Shown here: positions 25,785-33,588 of the stretch, in pieces | Numbering within the stretch: the first letter of the stretch is position 1 | How the letters are laid out: the number at the start of each line of letters is the position of its first letter | Assembly (NCBI RefSeq): GCF_051955275.1 | Contig: NZ_JBQCGW010000300.1 | Location: forward strand, 1-64,000 | Length of the DNA stretch: 64,000 nucleotides | Reading direction: 5' to 3' | DNA from: Pseudobacter sp051955275 | GTDB lineage: Bacteria > Bacteroidota > Bacteroidia > Chitinophagales > Chitinophagaceae | Notes under the pieces: model-generated | What the model saw: only the letters and a program-made list of their open reading frames with translations | Told to the model about the DNA's origin: nothing | The model's database searches: none | Position numbers and translations under genes: made by a program

Positions 25785-27287
25785 TTATCTTCTGCTGTAG
25801 TTCGGAGCTTCCCTGGTGATCTCGATATCGTGCGCATGACTTTCTTTCATGGCTGCACTTGTTATCTTGATGAACTGGGCTTGTTGGAGTGCCTTGATGT
25901 CTTTGGCGCCAACATATCCCATACCTGCACGGAGCCCGCCTACATACTGGTAAACAATTTCACTGAGACTGCCTTTGTAGGCAACACGTCCTTCAATTCC
26001 TTCCGGTACAAACTTCTTGATATCATCCTCTACATCCTGGAAGTAGCGGTCGCCACTGCCCTTGCTCATGGCGCTGATAGAGCCCATGCCACGGTATTGT
26101 TTGAACTTACGTCCTTCGTAGATGATGGTCTCGCCGGGGCTTTCTTCTGTGCCTGCAAACACACCGCCCATCATTACCAGGTTGGCGCCGGCAGCGAGTG
26201 CCTTCACCATATCACCTGTATAACGGATACCACCATCCGCAATCAGCGGAATGCCTTTTTTATGAAGAACGGAAGCTGCTTCCATTACTGCAGTGATCTG
26301 GGGAACTCCGGCACCTGCCACAATACGTGTGGTACAGATGGAACCAGGTCCGATACCTACTTTCACACAGTCAGCACCTGCATCGGCCAGAGCCAGTGCA
26401 CCAGCGGCAGTACCTACGTTACCGGCGATCACCTGGAGCTTCTTGAAATTTTTCTTCAGGAGCTTCAGTGCATCGATCACACCTTTGGAATGACCGTGTG
26501 CGCTATCCAGGCAAACCACATCCACACCGATCTGCTGAAGGGCGGAAGCCCTGTCGAGCAGGTCGCCGGTAATGCCGAGGGCAGCACCTGCGAGCAGACG
26601 GCCATAGCTGTCTTTCACCGCGTTGGGGTAACTGCTGAGCTGGAGGATATCCCTGTAGGTGATCAGTCCCAGCAGGGTACCGTCTTTACGTACTACAGGG
26701 AGCTTTTCTATTTTATGTCCTTTGAGGATCTTTTCCGCTTTTTTGAGGTCGGTGCCTTCGGGAGCAGTGATGAGGTTCTGGCTGGTCATCACTTCGGCTA
26801 CCTTGCGTTTGTTGTCGGTCTCGAAACGGAGATCGCGGTTGGTAAGGATCCCAACCAGTTTGTTTGCGTTATCGATAATGGGAATTCCACCGATCTTGTT
26901 TTCTTTCATCAGGCGGAGGGCATCTCCGATGGTGGCATTCTGGTGAAGGGTGATGGGGTCGATGATCAGACCGCTTTCACTACGCTTCACTTTACGGACC
27001 TGCTCTACCTGCTTTTCGATACTCATATTCTTGTGCAGGATACCTATGCCGCCTTCACGGGCCAGTGCGATCGCGAGGTTGGCCTCAGTGACCGTATCCA
27101 TTGCCGATGACAACATGGGAATATTCAGAACGATACTTTTGGTGAGATTGGTACTGATATTGGTTTCCCTGGGGAGGACCTGGGAATATGCGGGTACCAG
27201 TAAAACGTCGTCGAACGTTAAACCATCGCCAAAAAACTTACTCGATTGGGGGGATTTTGTTCCGGGAGCGTTATTTATTCTTGCCAT
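25785..27287 (-). CDS. guaB: IMP dehydrogenase
   Basis: A 500-residue enzyme that oxidises IMP to XMP, the committed step to GMP. The catalytic C318 is in IGPGSICTTRIVAG. The two CBS domains lie between about residues 95 and 220, and the flap/active site region follows (EGRKFKQYRGMGS). The ATG at 27287 is chosen: the in-frame TTG at 27293 is part of the TACCTTTG promoter element 3 nt upstream, so the mRNA seems leaderless. It follows dprA on the same strand but has its own promoter. DUF4105 and a hydrolase follow closely. Confidence 0.97.
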   Translation of the reverse strand: MARINNAPGTKSPQSSKFFGDGLTFDDVLLVPAYSQVLPRETNISTNLTKSIVLNIPMLSSAMDTVTEANLAIALAREGGIGILHKNMSIEKQVEQVRKVKRSESGLIIDPITLHQNATIGDALRLMKENKIGGIPIIDNANKLVGILTNRDLRFETDNKRKVAEVMTSQNLITAPEGTDLKKAEKILKGHKIEKLPVVRKDGTLLGLITYRDILQLSSYPNAVKDSYGRLLAGAALGITGDLLDRASALQQIGVDVVCLDSAHGHSKGVIDALKLLKKNFKKLQVIAGNVGTAAGALALADAGADCVKVGIGPGSICTTRIVAGAGVPQITAVMEAASVLHKKGIPLIADGGIRYTGDMVKALAAGANLVMMGGVFAGTEESPGETIIYEGRKFKQYRGMGSISAMSKGSGDRYFQDVEDDIKKFVPEGIEGRVAYKGSLSEIVYQYVGGLRAGMGYVGAKDIKALQQAQFIKITSAAMKESHAHDIEITREAPNYSRR

Positions 27288-27290
27288 GTG

Positions 27291-27298
27291 CAAAGGTA
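27291..27298 (-). promoter_or_regulatory. -7 promoter element for guaB
   Basis: On the minus strand: TACCTTTG, then CAC, then the ATG at 27287. A TTTG lies 21 nt upstream of it and can serve as the -33 element. The 3-nt gap implies a leaderless transcript. Confidence 0.65.
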
Positions 27299-27391
27299 TG
27301 GTAGCAAAACAATATGCTCCAAATGAAATTTTGTTAAACAGTTGAATCCCTTTCCCATAGCGGGTTTTGGCAATTTGTCAGCGGTCTGTCA

Positions 27392-28495
27392 TCACCTGAG
27401 GCGGTACATTTTCCCAGGCAGCGCTTCAATCACCTGCTGCAGTTCCAGGTTCAGCAGCGCACCCGCCAGATTTCCCGGCGTAAGGCCGCTCCTGGTGCTG
27501 AATTCCTCCATATGCACCGCGTCTTTCAAGCGCATCATGTCTACCAGTGCGGATTCTGCAACACTCAGTTCCGGAAAAAGCCGTGGTTGCAGCACCGGCT
27601 TCCTTTCCTGCTCCTGCCAGCCCATCCATTGCAGCAGATCGTCTGCAGACCGCAGCAAAGCTGCCTTATTATCCCTGATCAACTGGTTACACCCCTCGCT
27701 GCGGAGGTCAGTCACCCTGCCCGGAACAGCAAACACGTCCCTGTTATACCCATTCGCCAGCTCTGCCGTGATCATACTGCCTCCTTTCACACCCGTTTCT
27801 ATCACCACCACCGCATCACAACAGCCCGCCACAATCCGATTGCGGGTAGGGAAATGATGCTTGTCAGGCTGCTTTCGGCTGCTGAACTCCGTTAGTAGCC
27901 CGCCCTCCTGCATCATTTCTTTTGCCAGCCCCGCATGTTCCTTCGGATAGATAGTGCCCATCCCATGCGCCAGCACCCCAACCGTCGGCAAGCCTGCCGT
28001 CATCGCCGCCCTGTGCGCCACCGCATCGATCCCGAAAGCAAGACCACTTAAAATACAAACACCCGGAATAGCTTCTGCCAACTCTTTTATCAGTTCCTCC
28101 GTTATTCTCTTTCCATATGCAGAATTCGTTCTGGTGCCCACCACCGCCAGCATCTTCCCTGCATTCAGATCAGCCCCGCCTTTGTAAAACAGCAAAACCG
28201 GCGGATCATAACACTGCAGCAATCTCCTCGGATAAGCTTCATCATTTATACTCAGCACCTTCACCTGGTACTTCTGTATAAACCGCAGCTCCTGTTCCTC
28301 CTCTGAAAAATCTTTGTATGCCACAATATTCCTGGCACGCAATGCACCAATCCCTTCCACCTTCTCCAGCTGTTTCCCTGAGGCCTTGAAAACAGCTTCT
28401 GCGGAACTGAAATGTTTCATCAGTAATCTTGCCTGCCCATCACCAATGAGGGGGATATTGCGGAGTGCAAGCAGATACAGCAGATCATTTTTCAT
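27392..28495 (-). CDS. dprA: DNA-processing protein DprA
   Basis: A 367-residue protein that loads RecA onto incoming single-stranded DNA during natural transformation. An N-terminal helical/HhH-like region (residues about 1-70) is followed by the Rossmann fold with VVGTRTNSAYGKR, ILSGLAFGIDAVAHRAAM, FPTRNRIVAGCCDAVVVIE and GGSMITAELA. A C-terminal winged-helix (DprA_WH) begins near residue 300. Length is typical. It lies upstream of guaB on the minus strand, separated by about 100 nt. Its upstream region is the unusual 650-bp gap with a large inverted repeat. Confidence 0.95.
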   Translation of the reverse strand: MKNDLLYLLALRNIPLIGDGQARLLMKHFSSAEAVFKASGKQLEKVEGIGALRARNIVAYKDFSEEEQELRFIQKYQVKVLSINDEAYPRRLLQCYDPPVLLFYKGGADLNAGKMLAVVGTRTNSAYGKRITEELIKELAEAIPGVCILSGLAFGIDAVAHRAAMTAGLPTVGVLAHGMGTIYPKEHAGLAKEMMQEGGLLTEFSSRKQPDKHHFPTRNRIVAGCCDAVVVIETGVKGGSMITAELANGYNRDVFAVPGRVTDLRSEGCNQLIRDNKAALLRSADDLLQWMGWQEQERKPVLQPRLFPELSVAESALVDMMRLKDAVHMEEFSTRSGLTPGNLAGALLNLELQQVIEALPGKMYRLR

Positions 28496-29146
28496 GGAGT
28501 GCGTTTTTGTAGGGGAGATATACGTATGTGTTGCACCGTTAGATTCTTTTCATATTGTTGCTGTTGCTGCGGCCAAAGGGTATGAAACGGCGCTGTAAAA
28601 CATACCCACACCTTTTGGTTGGTTGATGGGCTTTTGAGGGGTATGTTAGGGCGGCGGTGCAGGGCCGGGCGATAGGAACGTATGTTTTGAAGGCGCCTTG
28701 TTCATACCCTTTGCGGCAGCCTGGGCACCCGGGAGGTGTAACAGATAGAGGCAACAGCAAACGATATCTGCGCCATGCAGCGTGGTGAAAAATGATAGCT
28801 GCATCTCTTGCACTCTGGGGAGGGGCAGGAGGGGAAAGCTTCGGGATGCGAAAGTAAATTGGGCAGGGGCTGCGTGGAGCGGGAGATTAGTATCGGAGAT
28901 GGATATGCGAAATCTTGTGGAAGGAAAGAGGTGAAAGAGTATTCATGCAGGTTGTGGCACGTTGATGGTGCCAGAGCCGTGGATGGGTATGAAAATCCGG
29001 TCTTCAAAACCAAGGCGCAAAAGACGAACAGAATTACATAAGCTTAATCTCTCCAGACAAAAGCAAAATAGTACCCCAAAAATGTGCGGTTTGTTTTGCA
29101 ACCGGAATTTTTATGCCCTCCACGGCAAAAGCCGATAAAGCAAAAT
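28496..29146. other. 650-bp intergenic region with large inverted repeat
   Basis: Between dprA and the PorE-like gene, both on the minus strand. The only open frames are low-complexity (rich in Ser, Pro and Cys, or in Gly and Glu) and look random. The left third carries the inverted repeat described at 28566-28720. From about 28800 to 28940 the plus strand is strongly purine-rich. I could not recognise RNase P RNA, tmRNA or SRP RNA here. It may encode a structured RNA or be a decayed element. Confidence 0.55.
28566..28720. repeat. imperfect inverted repeat, arms of about 40 bp
   Basis: The left arm 28566-28605 (containing CAAAGGGTATGA, GGCGC and AAAACATAC in this order) matches the reverse complement of 28679-28720 in the same order with a few mismatches. 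Inside, ACATACCC at about 28600-28607 pairs with GGGTATGT at 28639-28646. The whole could fold into a long cruciform or RNA hairpin with a branched top. Confidence 0.6.
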
Positions 29147-31063
29147 CTACTGACTGATTACTTTAAGCTCTGTTCTCCGGTTTTTTGCGCGGCCTTCTTC
29201 TGAATCGTTATCCGCTACGGGCTGGGAAGCTCCGAAACCTTTGAAACTCAGCCGGGCTGCTTCAATGCCGTGGTCAACAAGATATTTTACTACGGCGCGC
29301 GCACGGTTGTTGGAGAGCAACAGGTTGTCCTGTTCCCTGCCGACATTATCCGTGTGGCCGCTGAGCTGGATGCGCACGGTCGGGTTGTCGCGGAGGAGGA
29401 CCACCAGGTTGTCGAGCTCTGAAGTTGATTCAGGCTTGAGATCGAATTTATTTACATCGAAGAAGATATTGCGCAGCACGATGGTGGCATTCGCCTCGAT
29501 CGGCTGCAGAGGGATATCGATGTTGAAGATGGAATCGGACTGCTGGCTGAGTGCAAAGTTCTCTGAGAAGAAGAGATATCCCTTCCGGTTCACGTTGAAG
29601 GCATAGTCCTTGCCTACGGGCAGCGTCACCAGGTAGTTGCCGGTCTCGTCGGTCTGCACTTTGCTGAGCACTTCCTGGCTGCTGAGGTCTGTAAGCTCAA
29701 CAGCGGAGGGTAGTCCCTTGCCGGTCTTCTTGTCGTACACCTTGCCTTTGACCCAGAGTGTGCGCGCAGGACGGATATCGCTGCGGAGCTCGAAGGTGTA
29801 GAGGTCGAGGCCGCCGCGACTGTCGCTTCGGTCGCTGGCATACCAGGCGGTTTTACCATCGGCGGATACTACCAGGCTGCCTTCATTCTCGATGGTGTTG
29901 ATGGGATAGCCGAGATTCACCGGCTTGGTCCATTTGCCGCCGGGTTGTTTGCGGGATACAAAGAGGTCGTCGCCGCCATAACCCAGATGCCCATTCGAAG
30001 TGAAATAAAAGGTCTGGTTATCGGCGTGGATAAACGGACAACTTTCTTCACCCAGTGTATTGATCTCCGGGCCCAGGTTTTCGGGCTCGCCCCATCTTCC
30101 GTTGGGAAGCAGGCGGCTTACATAAATATCGCTGCCGCCGAAACCACCGGGGCGGTTGCTGGCGAAGTACAACTCTTTTTTATCGGGTGATAATGAGGGG
30201 GCGGATTCCCAGGCTTCTGTGTTGATGCGGTTGCCAAGGCTTTCAGGCTCACTCCATCCGCCGGGCGTGAGATAGGAAATGTAGAGGTCGCAGCTGCCCG
30301 CGCCTCCGGGGAAATTACAACCCGTGAAGATCAGCCACTGGCCGTCTTGCGAAATATTCTGCGCGCCTTCATTGCTCTGGGTATTGATATTGCCGGTGAG
30401 CGGTTGAGCCGCATGCCAGCCTTTTCCATTGCGGCTGGCGCCGTAGAAGTCTTCATTGATGCCATTCACCCGGCGGGTAAAGATGAGTTCTTTGCCGTCG
30501 ATAGTGATGGTGGGATAGTATTCAGAGTTTTTGGAATTGATACTGTCGCCCAGGTTGGTGGGTTCAAAACGATAGGAACCGAGTGGCTTCTGCTGTGCAT
30601 AGCGGATGGCGAACTGGTAGCTCTTTCTCCTGTATTCGCCTACCATGCGGCTCTGGTCGTTGAGGTTGGGAATGCTGATGAAATCCCCGATGGCCTGCAG
30701 TGCTTTTTCGAAATCGCCTTTGCCGGCCAGGTTGATGGAGTAGGGAAGATTATAGTCGCGGAAATAAATACTGTCGATGGACTTTGCTTTCTCATAGGCT
30801 GTGATGGCTTTCTGGTACTGTTTCATTTCGCCGTGAAGGCCACCGATGGACAGCCAGGCGTCCAGGAAACCGGGCTCTTTACTGACAGCGTTCTCCAGTA
30901 TTCTAAGGGCTTCCGGAAAATTGCCGTCCTGGGCAATGGAGATGGCCTGTTCGTACAGGGCTGCCACTTTTTTATTGATCTTTTCCGGATCGTATTGTGC
31001 AAAGCTGATCTGGCCGGTGAATACGGAGGCTACGATTATGGTACAGAATAACTTGAAACCCAT
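29147..31063 (-). CDS. PorE-like OmpA-family protein (TPR, PD40, CarboxypepD-like, OmpA domains)
   Basis: A 638-residue envelope protein. A signal peptide (residues 1-22, TGQISFA) is followed by TPR-like helices (about 25-150), PD40/beta-propeller repeats (about 185-420; for example ELIFTRRVNG, DLYISYLTPGGW, ELYFASNRPGGFGGSDIYV), a carboxypeptidase-regulatory-like domain (about 430-510) and an OmpA-like peptidoglycan-binding domain (about 525-638; SGHTDNVG, LSNNRARAVVKYL, KNRRTELKV). This domain order matches PorE of the type IX secretion system, which links the machinery to peptidoglycan. Unlike the PorE I recall, no lipobox cysteine is seen. Paralogues exist, so the T9SS role is likely, not certain. 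Confidence 0.88.
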   Translation of the reverse strand: MGFKLFCTIIVASVFTGQISFAQYDPEKINKKVAALYEQAISIAQDGNFPEALRILENAVSKEPGFLDAWLSIGGLHGEMKQYQKAITAYEKAKSIDSIYFRDYNLPYSINLAGKGDFEKALQAIGDFISIPNLNDQSRMVGEYRRKSYQFAIRYAQQKPLGSYRFEPTNLGDSINSKNSEYYPTITIDGKELIFTRRVNGINEDFYGASRNGKGWHAAQPLTGNINTQSNEGAQNISQDGQWLIFTGCNFPGGAGSCDLYISYLTPGGWSEPESLGNRINTEAWESAPSLSPDKKELYFASNRPGGFGGSDIYVSRLLPNGRWGEPENLGPEINTLGEESCPFIHADNQTFYFTSNGHLGYGGDDLFVSRKQPGGKWTKPVNLGYPINTIENEGSLVVSADGKTAWYASDRSDSRGGLDLYTFELRSDIRPARTLWVKGKVYDKKTGKGLPSAVELTDLSSQEVLSKVQTDETGNYLVTLPVGKDYAFNVNRKGYLFFSENFALSQQSDSIFNIDIPLQPIEANATIVLRNIFFDVNKFDLKPESTSELDNLVVLLRDNPTVRIQLSGHTDNVGREQDNLLLSNNRARAVVKYLVDHGIEAARLSFKGFGASQPVADNDSEEGRAKNRRTELKVISQ

Positions 31064-31167
31064 GACAACAGTTTTTAATGTCAGCGCGCACCGGAAAGAT
31101 AATACCCAAAAATTAAAAACGTATGTGTATGCCGTTTATTCTCTTGTAGAATAATAACTATGCCAGT

Positions 31168-31782
31168 TTAGGGCACATGGATATATTTATGGAGCTGGAG
31201 CGAAAACTCCCATTGCGGGTTGTCCTTGATGTAATCGATGATGAGGGGGGTAACCTGGCCGGATTTGCTCCATTCAGGCTGCAGGAAGAGCTTGCAGTTG
31301 GGCGATACTTCGGCGGCAAACTTTTCGGCCCACTGGAAATCTGTTTTGTTATAGATCACCACTTTGAGTTCGTTGGCCAGTGGCAGGATCTCCGGGAGGG
31401 GTGCTTTGAATTTTTTGGGCGAAAGGCAGATCCAGTCCCATTTACCACTCACAGGATGGGCGCCGGAGGTTTCGATATGCGTTTGAAAGCCTGCCTCGTG
31501 CAGGGCACCGGTGAGCGGGGTGCAATCGTGCATCAGCGGTTCGCCGCCGGTGATGATGGCAATACGGCCGGGATATTGTGCCGCGCCGGCCACAATGGTG
31601 CCGATATCATGCAGCGGATGTTTTGCCGCGTCCCAGCTATCCTTCACATCACACCATACACAGCCCACATCACAACCGCCGAGGCGGATGAAGTAAGCGG
31701 CCCTTCCCTGATGATAACCTTCACCCTGAATGGTGTAGAAGGATTCCATTACAGGAAGCTGAGTGGTAACGATTTCTGACAT
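31168..31782 (-). CDS. queE: 7-carboxy-7-deazaguanine synthase
   Basis: A 204-residue radical SAM enzyme that converts 6-carboxytetrahydropterin to 7-carboxy-7-deazaguanine in queuosine synthesis. The cluster motif CX3CX2C is at C37, C41 and C44 (GGCDVGCVWCDVKDSW), and the substrate region MESFYTIQGEGYHQGR precedes it. GGEPLMHD (about residue 80) is the usual SAM-binding GGEP. Its substrate would come from a QueD enzyme, for which the genes at 5475 and 5924 are candidates. A TACCTTTG element ends 4 nt before the ATG. It follows folD by 30 nt, on the same strand. Confidence 0.95.
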   Translation of the reverse strand: MSEIVTTQLPVMESFYTIQGEGYHQGRAAYFIRLGGCDVGCVWCDVKDSWDAAKHPLHDIGTIVAGAAQYPGRIAIITGGEPLMHDCTPLTGALHEAGFQTHIETSGAHPVSGKWDWICLSPKKFKAPLPEILPLANELKVVIYNKTDFQWAEKFAAEVSPNCKLFLQPEWSKSGQVTPLIIDYIKDNPQWEFSLQLHKYIHVP

Positions 31783-31786
31783 GATG

Positions 31787-31794
31787 CAAAGGTA
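31787..31794 (-). promoter_or_regulatory. -7 promoter element for queE
   Basis: On the minus strand TACCTTTG, then four bases (CATC), then the ATG at 31782. It lies in the 30-nt gap between the folD stop and queE, so queE may have its own, leaderless transcript. Confidence 0.6.
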
Positions 31795-31812
31795 GGATAA
31801 TGATGAACAATG

Positions 31813-32688
31813 CTAGTTCCTTTCCATGCAGGCCCTGTAGGTATTGGCCATCAGCGCAGCGATGGTCATCGGTCCTACGCCACCCGGTACAGGAGTGATA
31901 TAACTGCATTTGGGGGAAACATTGGTAAAGTCAACATCTCCTTTGATGGAATAGCCTCTTTTTTTAGTGGCGTCTGCTACACGGGTGATACCCACGTCTA
32001 TCACCACGGCGCCTTCTTTTACCATGTCTGCCGTTACAAACTCGGGCCTGCCCAGGGCAGCCACAATGATATCGGCCTGGAGGCAGATCTCTTTAAGGTT
32101 CTTTGTTTGAGAATGGCAAACGGTAACCGTGCAGTTACCGGGATTGGTATTGGCGCTGAGCAGGATGCTCATGGGGCGGCCTACAATATTACTGCGGCCG
32201 ATCACCACGGCATGTTTGCCTTTGGTTTCGATCTTATAATGTTCCAGCATCAGCATAATGCCGTGCGGAGTAGCGGAAACAAATGTAGGAAGCCCCTGTA
32301 CCAGCTTTCCGGCACTTACGGGATGGAAACCGTCCACATCCTTGGAAGGATCGATGGTTTCGATCACTTTGGCTTCGGAAATATGTTTTGGGAGCGGGAG
32401 TTGTACCAGGATGCCGTCAACATCAGGGTCGTTGTTCAGGTCTTCAATGGCCTGCAGCAACTTGAATTCACTGATATCTTCAGGGAGGCGGAGGAGGGTT
32501 GATTTATAACCGATCTCTTCGCAGGTCCTTACTTTGGAACCAACATAGGTTTCGCTGGCGCCATTGCTTCCAACCAGCACAGCGGCGAGGTGCGGAACCT
32601 TCTTGCCTGCTGCGGTCAATTGTCCAACTTTCACCTTCAATTCATCTTTGGTGGCCTGCGATACAACTTGTCCGTCTAAAATTTCCAT
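31813..32688 (-). CDS. folD: methylenetetrahydrofolate dehydrogenase/cyclohydrolase
   Basis: A 291-residue bifunctional enzyme interconverting 5,10-methylene-, methenyl- and 10-formyl-tetrahydrofolate. The catalytic Y48/K52 are in SETYVGSKVRTCEEIG. VIGRSNIVGRPMSILL is the NADP loop region and TPVPGGVGPMTIA the C-terminal signature. The ATG at 32688 gives the usual family start (MEILDGQVVS); a longer frame back to 32877 is rejected because it adds 63 residues unlike any FolD. The promoter element TACCTTTG ends 4 nt before that ATG. It is divergent from the barrel operon at 32746. Confidence 0.96.
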   Translation of the reverse strand: MEILDGQVVSQATKDELKVKVGQLTAAGKKVPHLAAVLVGSNGASETYVGSKVRTCEEIGYKSTLLRLPEDISEFKLLQAIEDLNNDPDVDGILVQLPLPKHISEAKVIETIDPSKDVDGFHPVSAGKLVQGLPTFVSATPHGIMLMLEHYKIETKGKHAVVIGRSNIVGRPMSILLSANTNPGNCTVTVCHSQTKNLKEICLQADIIVAALGRPEFVTADMVKEGAVVIDVGITRVADATKKRGYSIKGDVDFTNVSPKCSYITPVPGGVGPMTIAALMANTYRACMERN

Positions 32689-32692
32689 GGCG

Positions 32693-32700
32693 CAAAGGTA
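32693..32700 (-). promoter_or_regulatory. -7 promoter element for folD
   Basis: On the minus strand TACCTTTG, followed by CGCC and the ATG at 32688. The 4-nt gap again points to a leaderless transcript. Confidence 0.6.
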
Positions 32701-32745
32701 ACTGAAGAATTTTAATGAAACGAATAGTAAAACTTTCCTCGTTTT

Positions 32746-33588
32746 TTGTTTCCATGGAAAATCTACTATTTGAAAACAATCCTCTGGGGCCTGTTTTGCG
32801 CGCTGGGAGCGCGCGCTGTAGCCCAAATCACACAATCGCCAGCCCTGCTTCCACTCCATGCAGCGGCTTATAATCAAACGTTTGCTGATATTTTTTCATC
32901 GAGAATTAACCCCGCCCTGCTGGGAAGCATCAGGGATTTTGAGGCAGGAGCCTGGGTAGAAAAGAAATACCTCCTGCCAGGATTGCAGCAGTACCAGCTG
33001 GTGGCAGGCGCACCCGCCGCAGGCAGTGGCTGGGCTGTTTCGATGGATTATGCCGGCATCAGTCATTACCGCAACTGGGAAACCAGTCTGGGTTATGGCA
33101 AAAAACTGGGTAGATGGAGTATTGGGGCAACTTTCAATTACACGGCGCAATCGGCCAGTGGGTATGGTAACCAGTGGCAGGTCTCCGGCAATATCGGACT
33201 GCTCTGGCAGCTAAGTCCGGCCATCACAACGGGTATGCAACTCTATCGCCTGGGCGGCGATATGTTTTCCAATGCCCCTGGCCTGCGGCCTGCTTACGGT
33301 TATGCGGCAGGGTTAGGATGGCTGGTAGCAGAAGGCATCCTGCTGGAGGCAACGCTTATGGGCAATGAAAATCAGCGGGCTGCCATACAAACCGGCATTC
33401 ACTGCAAGGCAGGGGAGCGGCTGATGGCCAGTTGTTTCCTGGACCTGGCTGAGTCCCGGCCATCGATGCGGGTGAAATGGTTATGCGGCCTGATACAGTT
33501 AGGCGTTACCGGTAGTTATCATGCCATACTGGGATTTTCGCCCGGTGTGCTGCTGATCGTTTCAGGCGCTGAAAAAGGAGGGTTATGA
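32746..33588 (+). CDS. putative outer-membrane beta-barrel protein
   Basis: About 280 residues with a signal peptide (KTILWGLFCALGARAVAQ). The rest is a chain of amphipathic strands rich in Gly and aromatics (for example WAVSMDYAGISHY, WSIGATFNYTAQ, AYGYAAGLGWLV), typical of an outer-membrane barrel of about 10-14 strands. RINPALLGSIRD near residue 57 resembles the NPA-type start of PorV/PorQ/SprF-like barrels. No ATG serves as start: TTG codons at 32746 and 32770 are possible, the second leaving a better signal peptide. Its stop overlaps the next gene's ATG by 4 bp (ATGA), so the two are translationally coupled. Confidence 0.72.
   Translation: MFPWKIYYLKTILWGLFCALGARAVAQITQSPALLPLHAAAYNQTFADIFSSRINPALLGSIRDFEAGAWVEKKYLLPGLQQYQLVAGAPAAGSGWAVSMDYAGISHYRNWETSLGYGKKLGRWSIGATFNYTAQSASGYGNQWQVSGNIGLLWQLSPAITTGMQLYRLGGDMFSNAPGLRPAYGYAAGLGWLVAEGILLEATLMGNENQRAAIQTGIHCKAGERLMASCFLDLAESRPSMRVKWLCGLIQLGVTGSYHAILGFSPGVLLIVSGAEKGGL

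Noticed and set aside
25830..27110. A 426-codon open frame antisense to guaB
   Set aside because: It lies fully opposite a clear IMP dehydrogenase, is rich in Cys, His and Thr as expected of a shadow frame, and matches no family.
28702..29013. Frames in the 28.5-29.1 kb gap (for example Ser/Pro/Cys-rich on the minus strand)
   Set aside because: Low-complexity composition, no start signals and no family resemblance; the region is better described as non-coding.
32689..32877. N-terminal extension of FolD back to 32877
   Set aside because: It overlaps the divergent gene's start and the promoter; the normal FolD start is at 32688.
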